A DNA stretch of 64,000 bases. Origin: Halioxenophilus sp033283405 (GTDB taxonomy: Bacteria > Pseudomonadota > Gammaproteobacteria > Pseudomonadales > Cellvibrionaceae). Of the stretch, positions 6,968 to 15,070 are shown one piece after another. The position numbers and the translations under genes are program-made. The notes beneath the pieces are model-generated. The model was not told the DNA's origin, made no database searches, and saw only the letters and a program-made list of their open reading frames with translations. Numbering within the stretch: position 1 is the stretch's first letter; each line of letters opens with the position of its first letter. The stretch covers positions 62,001 through 126,000 of the forward strand of contig NZ_JAWMQR010000007.1 in the NCBI RefSeq assembly GCF_033283405.1, given 5' to 3'.

Positions 6968-9382
6968 TTAGAAATCGAGCGGCAGGCTGGCGTCCACTTT
7001 GGTCAGCTCGCGCTTGAACAGCAGTTTCAATTGCGCGATCACCTCCTCGGTATCGCCCTCAAAGCGCAGGGTCAGCTCCGCGCCGGTGTTGGAGGCTCTC
7101 ACCAGCCCCCAGCCTTTGGCGAAGTCGACCCGCAGACCATCGACGGTGGTGGCGGTGCCACTTTGAAAATCACCGGTCTCGATCAGGTTTTGAATGATAG
7201 AGAATTTTTTCTCTTCTGGCACCGGGATGCGTATCTCGGGCGTGGCCGGCAGCACCGGGAAGGAGGCGAAGATGTCGTCCAGGCTCTGTTCGCGCAGCGA
7301 CATAATCTCCAGCAGGCGAGCCGCTACCAGCAGGCCATCATCGAAGCCATACCAGCGGTCTTTAATGAAGATGTGGCCGGAAAACTCGCCGCCAAGCAGG
7401 GCTTCGGTCTCCTGGATTTTGGCCTTCATGTGGGCGTGGCCGGTCTTCCACATAATTGGGCGGCCGCCGTAGCTGCTGATCAGGCTGCCCAGCTGGCGGG
7501 TACATTTCACATCAAAGACGACATCGGTACCGGGGTTGCGCGAGACAATATCTTTGGCAAACAACATCAGCAGGCGGTCGGCGGTGATCACCTGGCCACT
7601 TTCGGTCACCACAAAGATGCGGTCGCCATCGCCATCAAAGGCGACACCCAGATCGGCCCCCTCCTCAATCACCCGATCGATAAGATCCTGGAGGTTGTCG
7701 GCGTTGCTTGGGTCTGGGTCGTGGTTGGGGAAGTTGCCGTCAAAATCGCAATAGAGCGGCACCACCTCACAGCCCATCTCGGAGAAGAGCAGTGGTGCGA
7801 TATCGCTGGTGGCGCCGTTACCGGCATCGATCACAATTTTGACATCGCCCATCAGGGCGACATCGGAGAGGATCTCATCGATGTAGGGTTCCACCACCTC
7901 CACCTGCCGGGTGGAGCCGTGGCCGGTTTGGAAATTGCCGGCTTCCATCGCCTGGCGCAGCTGCTGGATCTCGTCATCCGCCAGGCTCTGGCCGTTAAGG
8001 GTGATTTTGAAGCCGTTGTAGGCGGCACCGTTGTGGCTGGCGGTGACGATAACGCCACTTTTGCAGTTATCGCTGGTGGCGACCGCGTAGTAGAGCAGGG
8101 GCGAGGGGATGAGCTCCAGCTCCAGGGTGTTGGCGCCGGTGCTGAGAATGCCGTCAATCAGCGCGTTGTAGAGTTCTGGGCTGGAGTTACGGCCATCGCG
8201 GCCGACGAACAGCGCATCGCCACCATCGGCCAGTACCCGGGTGCCGAGGGCTCTGCCCAGTTGCGTGGCCAGTTCCCGGGTGATCTCCTGGCCGGCCAGG
8301 CCGCGAATATCGTAGGCGCGAAAGACGTGGCCGGGGAACTGAATATTCACCGGCTCCGAGGGCTGGCTGCGCTTGCGACCGGCAGATTCACCGGCCAACA
8401 GCTGCTGGTCTTCCTTGGCGACTTTGACCTTCATCACCGCATCGAGGGCGGGTTTACTACCACCAGCGCTAAGCCCCTCGGCGGTGGGCTTGCGGGTCAG
8501 CTGCTGGCGCTGTTGCTGTTTGGCCAGCCAGCGGGAGGAGGCCCAGTGCGCCAAAAAGAGCGATAACAGCAGCGCCACGAACCACAGGCCATAGAGCCAG
8601 ATGGGGTAAAACCTGGATTGCTTGATGAGGGCTTCGTTGGCCTGAAACTGCACCGTCCAAAACTGATTATAACGGGCGCTGACCACCGGGCCGGCGCCAT
8701 CACCCACCTCGATAACCGGTTTCGCATTGCTCCCGTCAAAGCCCTGCTGCAGGCGCACCAGGCCATCGGGAGTGCCATCACCGCGCAGGGCACTGCGCAA
8801 AATGGCGGTGGGCAATCTGGCGATGACGGTGCCAACGATAGGGCTGTCTTGGTTGAGCCGGGCCGGCGCAATCAGTGAGAAGGTCTGGTTGGGCGCGCGT
8901 CCGCCCACCTCCGGTGCCGGTTTATCGCCCTTCTCGGCATGGTTGATCATGTCGAGCTCGGCAAAGCGAAAGCCGAACTCCGGGTATTGGCTCTCGGGCG
9001 CGGCGTAGGCCCGCACCAGCGCGGCCTGATTGCCCTCGGGCAGCAGCTGTTGCAGGCTCGAGAGCCAGGGGCTGAGATCGGTGGATTGCACGCTGAGCGC
9101 GGCCACCAAGGCCTGGCGTTGACCGTATTGATCGAGCATGGTCTGCAGCTTGTGCACCTGAAAGCCGAGGCGCTCGATGGCGGACTGAGCCTGCTTCTGG
9201 CTGAGGGCTGTCAGCCGTTGCTCCTGTTGCACGGCGATATACCACTGGTAACTGGAGAAGATCAGGCCGGCATTGATGGCCAGTGCCGCGGCAAACGCGC
9301 CGATTTTTGCCATGGGCAGAGCGGCTTTGGGTTTGGCTTCAGTGTCGTCGGACGCTGTCTTTTTACGGGATAAAGAGAGCAC
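6968..9382 (-). CDS. algC: long-form phosphomannomutase/phosphoglucomutase, membrane-anchored
   Basis: 804 residues. The C-terminal half (from about 345) is a complete alpha-D-phosphohexomutase: FRAYDIRG, the phosphoserine loop TASHN (Ser449), metal loop DGDGDR (583-588), sugar loop GEFSGH (665-670) and phosphate-binding RASNTGAE (762-769). It interconverts hexose 1- and 6-phosphates for nucleotide-sugar, LPS or exopolysaccharide supply. The N-terminal half has membrane helices at about 26-46 and 259-279 enclosing a roughly 210-residue domain predicted to be periplasmic, then a basic linker. Such long forms occur in Pseudomonas relatives, where the classical AlgC is about 460 residues. The GTG start is supported by AAGGAT upstream. 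Sits between coaBC and argB. Confidence 0.92.
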   Translation of the reverse strand: MLSLSRKKTASDDTEAKPKAALPMAKIGAFAAALAINAGLIFSSYQWYIAVQQEQRLTALSQKQAQSAIERLGFQVHKLQTMLDQYGQRQALVAALSVQSTDLSPWLSSLQQLLPEGNQAALVRAYAAPESQYPEFGFRFAELDMINHAEKGDKPAPEVGGRAPNQTFSLIAPARLNQDSPIVGTVIARLPTAILRSALRGDGTPDGLVRLQQGFDGSNAKPVIEVGDGAGPVVSARYNQFWTVQFQANEALIKQSRFYPIWLYGLWFVALLLSLFLAHWASSRWLAKQQQRQQLTRKPTAEGLSAGGSKPALDAVMKVKVAKEDQQLLAGESAGRKRSQPSEPVNIQFPGHVFRAYDIRGLAGQEITRELATQLGRALGTRVLADGGDALFVGRDGRNSSPELYNALIDGILSTGANTLELELIPSPLLYYAVATSDNCKSGVIVTASHNGAAYNGFKITLNGQSLADDEIQQLRQAMEAGNFQTGHGSTRQVEVVEPYIDEILSDVALMGDVKIVIDAGNGATSDIAPLLFSEMGCEVVPLYCDFDGNFPNHDPDPSNADNLQDLIDRVIEEGADLGVAFDGDGDRIFVVTESGQVITADRLLMLFAKDIVSRNPGTDVVFDVKCTRQLGSLISSYGGRPIMWKTGHAHMKAKIQETEALLGGEFSGHIFIKDRWYGFDDGLLVAARLLEIMSLREQSLDDIFASFPVLPATPEIRIPVPEEKKFSIIQNLIETGDFQSGTATTVDGLRVDFAKGWGLVRASNTGAELTLRFEGDTEEVIAQLKLLFKRELTKVDASLPLDF

Positions 9383-9425
9383 TCGGGATCCTTAGAGTCT
9401 AGTGTTCTTGGCCATTGATCGGTGG

Positions 9426-10631
9426 TTATTGCGGGGGTAGGCGCTCGGCGATAATCGCCATGAGTCGTTCAGCCAGCTCCGCCTTACCCAAGTTGGGCAA
9501 AGCCTGCTCCCCCTCTGGCCAAAATAGGCAGACTTCATTGTTATCGGCATTAAAGCCAATATCTGAGCGCGAGACATCATTGGCGATAACCATATCCAAT
9601 TTTTTACGCATCAGCTTATCTTTGGCGTAGGAGGCAACCTGATCGGTCTCAGCGGCGAAGCCAACGGTAAAGGGCTTCTCCTCCAGAGCGGCCACGGCGG
9701 CGATGATATCGGGGTTCTTTATCAGGTTGATCTGCAGCGTGTCGTGGCCGCTCTTTTTGATTTTGTTGTTGGCCACCTGCTCTGGCCGATAATCGGCCAC
9801 CGCCGCCGAACCGATGAACAGGTCGCAGCCGGCCAGATTGGCCATCACCAGCTCGTACATGGCTTGGGCGCTGTCGGTATCGATGCGGGTGACGCCGTCG
9901 GGGGTGGGCAGCTGAGTTGGGCCGCTGATCAAGGTTACCTGGGCGCCCATGGCGGCCGCGGCGGCGGCCATGGCGTAACCCATCTTGCCGGAACTGTGGT
10001 TGGAGATGTAGCGCACCGGGTCGATGGCCTCGCGGGTAGGACCGGCGGTTAACAGCACCCGTCGGCCCGCCAGCAGGGGGGCGGGGCTGGTGAACAGGTC
10101 GCTTACCAGGCTGACCAGCTCTGCCACCTCCAGCATGCGCCCCGGGCCGATATCGCCGCAGGCCTGGCTGCCGCTGCCCGGACCCAGGCGCAAAATGCCG
10201 AGATCATCCAGGCGTGAGATATTGGCCTGGGTAGCGGGGTTGCTCCACATAGCCTGGTTCATCGCCGGTGCCACCGCCAGCGGGCAGCGGCGGGCCAAAC
10301 AGACAGTGGTTAACAGGTCGTCGGCCAGGCCGTGGGCAATGCGCGCGATGACATTGGCGCTGGCCGGAGCAATCAGGATAAGGTCGGCCCAACGGGCCAG
10401 CTCAATGTGGCCCATACCGGCTTCGGCCTCGGGGTTGAGCAGCTCGGTGTGTACCGGATTGCCCGACAACGCCTGAAAAGTCAGCGCGGTGACGAAATCT
10501 TGCGCCGCTGCGGTCATAGCGACACGCACATCGGCGCCGGCCTCTTTTAAGCGGCGGACCAGGTCGGCAGATTTGTAGGCGGCTATTCCCCCGGAGACTC
10601 CCAGAAGGATTCGTTTGTCCTGTAACGGCAT
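9426..10631 (-). CDS. coaBC: bifunctional phosphopantothenoylcysteine decarboxylase/phosphopantothenate-cysteine ligase
   Basis: Performs two successive steps of coenzyme A synthesis. The 401-residue product has an N-terminal flavoprotein decarboxylase domain (LGVSGGIAAYKSADLVRRL, APASANVIARIAHG, the PAMN motif and the active-site SQACGDIGPGRM cysteine) and a C-terminal CoaB domain beginning near residue 188 (VLLTAGPTREAIDPVRYISNHSSGKMG, later AETDQV.SYAKDKL). ATG at 10631. It is divergent from radC and followed only 43 bases later by algC; dut, which normally lies between them, is missing. Confidence 0.96.
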   Translation of the reverse strand: MPLQDKRILLGVSGGIAAYKSADLVRRLKEAGADVRVAMTAAAQDFVTALTFQALSGNPVHTELLNPEAEAGMGHIELARWADLILIAPASANVIARIAHGLADDLLTTVCLARRCPLAVAPAMNQAMWSNPATQANISRLDDLGILRLGPGSGSQACGDIGPGRMLEVAELVSLVSDLFTSPAPLLAGRRVLLTAGPTREAIDPVRYISNHSSGKMGYAMAAAAAAMGAQVTLISGPTQLPTPDGVTRIDTDSAQAMYELVMANLAGCDLFIGSAAVADYRPEQVANNKIKKSGHDTLQINLIKNPDIIAAVAALEEKPFTVGFAAETDQVASYAKDKLMRKKLDMVIANDVSRSDIGFNADNNEVCLFWPEGEQALPNLGKAELAERLMAIIAERLPPQ

Positions 10632-10893
10632 GGTGCGGTTCTTCTTCTACTTCTTCTTTTATTACGTCGATATGACAGCGGTAGTGGTTTGGCCATCCAT
10701 CCTACCGAACCTCTAAGTTTAATGCTCGAATTGGATGTTGATGACGGCTTAGTGCAAATTGGTTCACAAAAAGTAGCGAAAACTGTTGAGTTTACCCCGC
10801 CTGTGGGCGATGGCGAGAGTTTGGGCCGCACAAGTGTGATCGAACAACGACACCCAGACAATCGAAACCCTTTACTTTGTGCAGGTGGAATCC

Positions 10894-11568
10894 ATGGCAA
10901 TTGCTGACTGGCCCAGTGCGGAACGGCCCCGTGAAAAGCTGCTGCAACAGGGGGCGCACAGCCTCTCCGACGCCGAGCTGCTGGCTATTTTCCTGCGTAC
11001 CGGCTGTGCCGGGAAGAGCGCGGTTGATCTGGCGCGGGAGCTGCTGCACGAGTTTGGCAGCTTGCGGGCGCTATTGTCGGCCAGCCAGACGGCGTTTTGC
11101 CAGGCCAATGGCCTGGGTCCGGCCAAGTATGCGCAGCTGCAGGCGGTGATGGAGATGGCCAAGCGCAACCTGGCGGAAGTGCTCAAGCGCGGTGCCGCGC
11201 TCACCGACCCCGGCCGGGTGCGCACGTTTCTGAAGGCGCAATTGCGCCACCAGCCGAGCGAGGTGTTCTGCGTGCTCTATCTCGACAGTCAGCACCAGAT
11301 GATCGCCTACGAGCCGCTATTCCATGGCACCATCGACGCCGCCGCGGTCTACTGCCGGGAGGTGGTACGCAAGTGCCTGGTTAATAATGCGGCGGCGGTG
11401 ATCTTCGCCCACAACCACCCCTCCGGGGTGGCGGAGCCGAGCCTGGCCGACCGGCAGCTCACCGAGCGGTTGATTGAGGCGCTGGCGTTGGTGGATATCC
11501 GGGTGCTCGACCATATGGTGGTGGGTGAGCAACGAGTGGTCTCATTTGCCGAGCGGGGCTGGTTATAG
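10894..11568 (+). CDS. radC: RadC family JAB-domain protein
   Basis: The 224-residue product has an N-terminal helix-hairpin-helix region (PREKLLQQGAHSLSDAELLAIFLRTG, later GLGPAKYAQLQ) and a C-terminal JAB/MPN metalloprotease-like domain with the metal-ligand pattern HNHPSG...D (HxHx10D). The old assignment to DNA repair is no longer firm, and the biochemical role is unknown. ATG at 10894 is chosen because AGGTGG precedes it; GTG at 10879 would add five residues. Divergent from coaBC and followed by rpmB-rpmG, the usual order in gammaproteobacteria. Confidence 0.93.
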   Translation: MAIADWPSAERPREKLLQQGAHSLSDAELLAIFLRTGCAGKSAVDLARELLHEFGSLRALLSASQTAFCQANGLGPAKYAQLQAVMEMAKRNLAEVLKRGAALTDPGRVRTFLKAQLRHQPSEVFCVLYLDSQHQMIAYEPLFHGTIDAAAVYCREVVRKCLVNNAAAVIFAHNHPSGVAEPSLADRQLTERLIEALALVDIRVLDHMVVGEQRVVSFAERGWL

Positions 11569-11614
11569 AGGACTTAAAATAGGGGGCTGAAACAGCGCTA
11601 ATCCGAGTTTCCGG

Positions 11615-11643
11615 TTGCTATTGGCAAATGCTTCTGGTATAAA
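11615..11643 (+). promoter_or_regulatory. putative sigma-70 promoter of rpmB-rpmG
   Basis: TTGCTA (11615-11620) and TATAAA (11638-11643) are separated by 17 bases. They lie about 140 bases before rpmB, leaving a long leader that could carry ribosomal-protein control. Confidence 0.5.
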
Positions 11644-11785
11644 ACGCGGCTCTTCGCGGAGGGGTCGTTATTGCCCAGGGCATTGGGCCTTAAAAACGGA
11701 CCTCCTACCATACAAAATTACTTGCCTAAGCCAGCCTGTGTCACAGGCACAGTCTTTGGCGTTCAACAGCAAACGAGGCTATACG

Positions 11786-12022
11786 ATGTCCAGAGTATGC
11801 ATGGTCACCGGCAAGCGTCCGGTTACCGGAAATAACGTATCACACGCTAAGAACCACACTAAGCGTCGCTTCCTGCCCAATCTGCAAACACACCGTTTTT
11901 GGGTTGAGTCAGAAAACAAATTTGTGAAGCTTCGCATCTCTACCAAGGGTATGCGAATCATCGACAAAAAAGGCATCGATCAGGTGCTGGCTGATCTCCG
12001 CGCCCGCGGCGAAAAAGTTTAA
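11786..12022 (+). CDS. rpmB: 50S ribosomal protein L28
   Basis: The 78-residue product starts MSRVCMVTGKRP and contains NNVSHAKNHTKRRFLPNL and RFWVESE, matching bacterial L28 throughout; its length is the usual 78. ATG at 11786. It is a large-subunit protein near the E site. First gene of the rpmB-rpmG operon, with rpmG starting 29 bases after its stop. The frame is open further upstream, but no homology is expected there. Confidence 0.98.
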   Translation: MSRVCMVTGKRPVTGNNVSHAKNHTKRRFLPNLQTHRFWVESENKFVKLRISTKGMRIIDKKGIDQVLADLRARGEKV

Positions 12023-12051
12023 CTGCCCCACCGGATTAAAGGAGCTATCCC

Positions 12052-12207
12052 ATGCGTGAGAAAATCCGTCTGAATTCCAGCGCCGGCACTGGTCACTTCT
12101 ACACCACGACCAAGAACAAGCGCACCATGCCAGAAAAGATGGAGATCAAAAAGTTTGATCCCGTCGTTCGCAAGCATGTTATCTACAAAGAAGGCAAAAT
12201 TAAGTAA
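12052..12207 (+). CDS. rpmG: 50S ribosomal protein L33
   Basis: A 51-codon gene: MREKIRLNSSAGTGHFYTTT at the start, then KNKR, PEKMEIKKFDPVVRKHV and a basic C-terminus, EGKIK. It matches gammaproteobacterial L33, here the cysteine-free, zinc-independent type. GGAG at 12041-12044 precedes the ATG. Cotranscribed with rpmB. Confidence 0.97.
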   Translation: MREKIRLNSSAGTGHFYTTTKNKRTMPEKMEIKKFDPVVRKHVIYKEGKIK

Positions 12208-12216
12208 CTTGCCTTC

Positions 12217-12240
12217 GGTGGTGATCAGCCGGTCACCACC
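12217..12240 (+). terminator. hairpin after rpmG
   Basis: GGTGGTGA (12217-12224) pairs perfectly with TCACCACC (12233-12240) around an 8-base loop, ten bases after the rpmG stop. No T-run follows, so it may stabilise the mRNA end or act with Rho. Confidence 0.5.
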
Positions 12241-12293
12241 AACTCCCCCTCCCTCCTAGATAAAATCCCCATATTACTTAAGCGTAATATAAC

Positions 12294-12314
12294 TATTCCC
12301 AAAGTTATCCACAG
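12294..12314 (+). repeat. left copy of exact 21-bp direct repeat containing a DnaA box
   Basis: The sequence running through CCCAAAGTTATCCACAG is identical over 21 bases to 12936-12956, in the same orientation. It includes the consensus DnaA box TTATCCACA at 12305-12313. Confidence 0.85.
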
Positions 12315-12653
12315 AAACTTTTAAATTTTTGCTGGCTTATGGCAGCTTTCCTACACGAAGGTTACTGTTTTGTAATCTTTTGGAATGGAGCAGTGCCACG
12401 CCAGCCGAAATTGAATGGCCATAGCGGAATTTGGTCAAGAATAGTTGTTAGCCCCTGTATTGGCCTATAAAAGGTTGAATTTATTGATAAAAAGATATGA
12501 TCCACAGCGTATCAATATAAATTACTGACCAAATGGACAATATTTATGGGCGTCCGCAGATGGGGTGCCCGGCTAGGCAGTAACCTGCTTGTCACCGTTA
12601 TGTAACATACTAACCAAAGCTTGTAAGGTTCAAACGCTAACTGCTGCTGATTT

Positions 12654-12662
12654 TTATTCACA
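12654..12662 (+). promoter_or_regulatory. DnaA-box-like site TTATTCACA
   Basis: Fits the relaxed consensus TTATNCACA. It lies 22 bases before an inverted strict box. Confidence 0.45.
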
Positions 12663-12684
12663 GAAAAAATTTTGCTAAATCTGC

Positions 12685-12693
12685 TGTGGATAA
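12685..12693 (-). promoter_or_regulatory. DnaA box TTATCCACA on the minus strand
   Basis: TGTGGATAA on the plus strand is the exact reverse complement of the consensus box. It faces the site at 12654-12662. Confidence 0.55.
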
Positions 12694-12915
12694 AATTTGC
12701 ACAAGGGGTGATTTAGTCAGGAATAGAGAGCAATTCAGGCCCGCTGGCAGGGCTGATTTTCCCTGTGCGCGAGAGTGGACGGCCTGTTTAACAGTTTTTT
12801 ACATTGGTTTTGAAAAGTTGACTTTGGCGCGTCAATACAAATTGGACCTCTTGGCTTGGATCACAACCATTTGCCGATAGAGTGATGCTGCAAGGGGCTG
12901 CCGGTAAGTAGTTAC

Positions 12916-14937
12916 TCAGCTTCTTGTCAGCAAGATATTCCCAAAGTTATCCACAGTGGCATGCCAGCCAGCAGCTACCAGGGTGGTGGCCAGTGGCTCC
13001 CAAATTATTGCCGGCCCGGTGAGAGTTTCGCCGGGTGTCAGGCTTTGCCGGGCACGGATTTTCGTTGCTCCCAACTGCGCTAGTTCAACACTGGCGATGG
13101 ATTTGTTCAAATGCCTGCCATTTTCGGTAGAGCCCCCGTCTTGCATAGGCTCCAGCAATTCCGCTGGCGCACTCACCCGAACCCTGATAGTGACCAGTTC
13201 CACCGGCAGAGAGAGCCGATGGCCGTACAGTTTTTCGTGCTGTGTATGAAAATCCTGCTCCGCTTGTGCGACGTTGTGATAGCCGACATTGAGTGTGAAA
13301 GACTGCCCCTGATAGCGCAGATCGACACTGGCACGATGTTCTATGGAAGAGATATCCACACCCTCCGCAGCGAGTTGTTCACTGCCTTGTCCACTGAGGG
13401 CGGCGATAGCCTGTTGCAGCTGACTGTGGTCGTACTGCCGCAACAGACCTGGCTTGGAGAGGGAGAGTTGGCGGACCTTCTCGGCGGTGAGCATGCCCAG
13501 GGCGGAGAAGACCCCGCCCATGGCCGGTACCACCGCGCGGGTCATGCCCAGGTTGTCGGCCAGGGCGCACACATGCAGGCCGCCAGCGCCGCCAAAACAG
13601 CAAAGGGTGAACGCCCGTGGATCCCGCCCCCGGTTCACGGAGATGACCCGCAAGGCGGCGGTCATGTGTTCGTTCACCAGAGATACCACACCAGCGGCGG
13701 CCGCCTCGACCGAGAGCTGCAGGCGCTCTGCCAGCCGCTGCAGGGCATGTTCGGCCGCTGCGCGATCCAGCTGCAGATGGCCGCCCAGGGGGCTGTCACT
13801 GGGCAGGCGACCGAGCACCAGATTGGCATCGGTGACGGTAGCCTCAATGCCGCCGCGGCCGTAGCAGGCGGGTCCGGGGCTGGCGCCGGCCGACTGGGGG
13901 CCTACCTGCAGCAGGCCGCCGCCATCAACCCTGGCTAAAGAGCCACCGCCGGCGCCGATGGTGTGCATATCGACCATTGGTACCGCCACCGGCCAGTCGG
14001 CCAGGCGGCCGTGGGTGGTAAGGCTGATGTCGCCGTCAATCAAGGCGACATCGGTGGAGGTGCCGCCCATATCAAAGGTGAGAAAACGACTTTCACCCAG
14101 CGCCCGGCCCAGGAATTGGGTGGCGGCCAAGCCGCCAGCGGGGCCGGATAGCAACAGGTTTACCGCCCGCTGGCTGGCCTGTTCGGCATCGATGGTGCCG
14201 CCGTTGGACTGCATCACCGAGAGTGGGCAGGGCGCAACCTGCTGCTTTAATTGATTGAGGTAGCCCTCGACCCGGGGCCCCAGATAGGCGTTTAACCAGG
14301 TGGCCATACCGCGTTCGTACTCGCCGGGTTCGGGCAGCACATACGAGGAACGGGCGACAAAGTAATCTGCTGCCAGGGCGGCGGCAAGCCGCTGCTCATC
14401 GCTGTCATCCAGGTAGGAGAAGAGTAGATTGATGGCCACCGCCTCGGGCTGCAAACGCCCGACTTCGGCCACCAGTTCGGCGATGGCTTGGTCGGTTAGG
14501 GGAGTGACGGTTTCGCCCTGGGCATTGAGGCGGCAGTCCGCCTCCAGGCAGAGCTGCTCGGCGACTGGTGGTTCAATCGGCGCGACCTGCAAATGGTAGA
14601 GGTGGGGCCGGGTTTGGCGGCCGATGCTGAGCAGGTCGGCCAGGCCGCGGTTGGTGATAAACGCCGTACGCACACCTTTGCGCTCCAGGGCGGCGTTGGT
14701 GGCGACGGTGCTGCCATGCACCAGGCAGAGGCGGCCGCTGCTGAGCTCCCCCGCCAGACCGAGATCGTTCAGCCCCTGCACAATCGCCAACGCCGGATTG
14801 GCTGGCGTCGACAGCACCTTGTGAGCGCGGAACTGGCGACTTGAGAGATTAAAGGCCACGAAGTCGGTGAAGGTGCCCCCGGTATCGACACCCACCAGAT
14901 GGCTGAACGGTCGGGTTTGGCTGGAGTGGGTGGTCAA
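12916..14937 (-). CDS. hydantoinase/oxoprolinase family protein, HyuA type
   Basis: ATP-dependent amidohydrolase A subunit with an actin/Hsp70-like fold; relatives hydrolyse hydantoins or 5-oxoproline. The phosphate loop VGVDTGGTFTDFV is near the N-terminus. FDMGGTSTDVALI, MVDMHTIGAGGGS, QVGPQSAGASPGPACYGRGG and CFGGAGGLHVCALA follow, all hallmarks of the family; the C-terminus carries VDNFGN. About 673 residues from TTG at 14937; the frame is open to a TTG at 14994, and the true start is uncertain. No B subunit (HyuB) is adjacent, which is unusual. Lies between rpmG and mutM, with its last codons covering the right copy of the 21-bp repeat. Confidence 0.85.
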   Translation of the reverse strand: MTTHSSQTRPFSHLVGVDTGGTFTDFVAFNLSSRQFRAHKVLSTPANPALAIVQGLNDLGLAGELSSGRLCLVHGSTVATNAALERKGVRTAFITNRGLADLLSIGRQTRPHLYHLQVAPIEPPVAEQLCLEADCRLNAQGETVTPLTDQAIAELVAEVGRLQPEAVAINLLFSYLDDSDEQRLAAALAADYFVARSSYVLPEPGEYERGMATWLNAYLGPRVEGYLNQLKQQVAPCPLSVMQSNGGTIDAEQASQRAVNLLLSGPAGGLAATQFLGRALGESRFLTFDMGGTSTDVALIDGDISLTTHGRLADWPVAVPMVDMHTIGAGGGSLARVDGGGLLQVGPQSAGASPGPACYGRGGIEATVTDANLVLGRLPSDSPLGGHLQLDRAAAEHALQRLAERLQLSVEAAAAGVVSLVNEHMTAALRVISVNRGRDPRAFTLCCFGGAGGLHVCALADNLGMTRAVVPAMGGVFSALGMLTAEKVRQLSLSKPGLLRQYDHSQLQQAIAALSGQGSEQLAAEGVDISSIEHRASVDLRYQGQSFTLNVGYHNVAQAEQDFHTQHEKLYGHRLSLPVELVTIRVRVSAPAELLEPMQDGGSTENGRHLNKSIASVELAQLGATKIRARQSLTPGETLTGPAIIWEPLATTLVAAGWHATVDNFGNILLTRS
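12936..12956 (+). repeat. right copy of exact 21-bp direct repeat, within the 3' end of the hyuA-type gene
   Basis: Identical to 12294-12314, with DnaA box TTATCCACA at 12947-12955. Read on the minus strand it encodes TVDNFGN of the HyuA C-terminus, so coding constraint may explain this copy but not the intergenic one. Confidence 0.85.
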
Positions 14938-15070
14938 GTGGGTGGCCTTGGTTGGATGGCAGCGAAGCGTTGCAACATAACAAAAAAGCGACAAGGGTTG
15001 AATGCAGTTGCGTTATCATCGCCTGCTTTTGTCAGCCCTGTTTTAACCCCCATGTATTGGACAGACCGCC

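Larger units (their letters stand above)
12208..12915. other. AT-richer non-coding region with DnaA-box-like sites
   Basis: About 700 bases without a supportable gene, visibly richer in A+T than its surroundings. Contents: a hairpin right after rpmG; an inverted repeat ATATTAC-6-GTAATAT at 12271-12290; the left copy of a 21-bp direct repeat at 12294-12314; and DnaA-box-like sequences at 12305-12313, 12654-12662 and 12685-12693, with a one-mismatch site TGATCCACA at 12498-12506. A 64-codon open frame at 12686-12880 looks like chance. The region could be an origin-like or DnaA-titrating locus, or decayed sequence. Confidence 0.75.

Noticed and set aside
6923..8566. 547-codon plus-strand open frame
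   Set aside because: It lies antisense to algC, whose frame shows clear catalytic motifs. The antisense product is a low-complexity Gly/Ala/His/Gln-rich chain typical of shadows in G+C-rich genes.
12686..12880. 64-codon open frame in the DnaA-box region
   Set aside because: Begins inside a DnaA box, has no ribosome site and no family resemblance.
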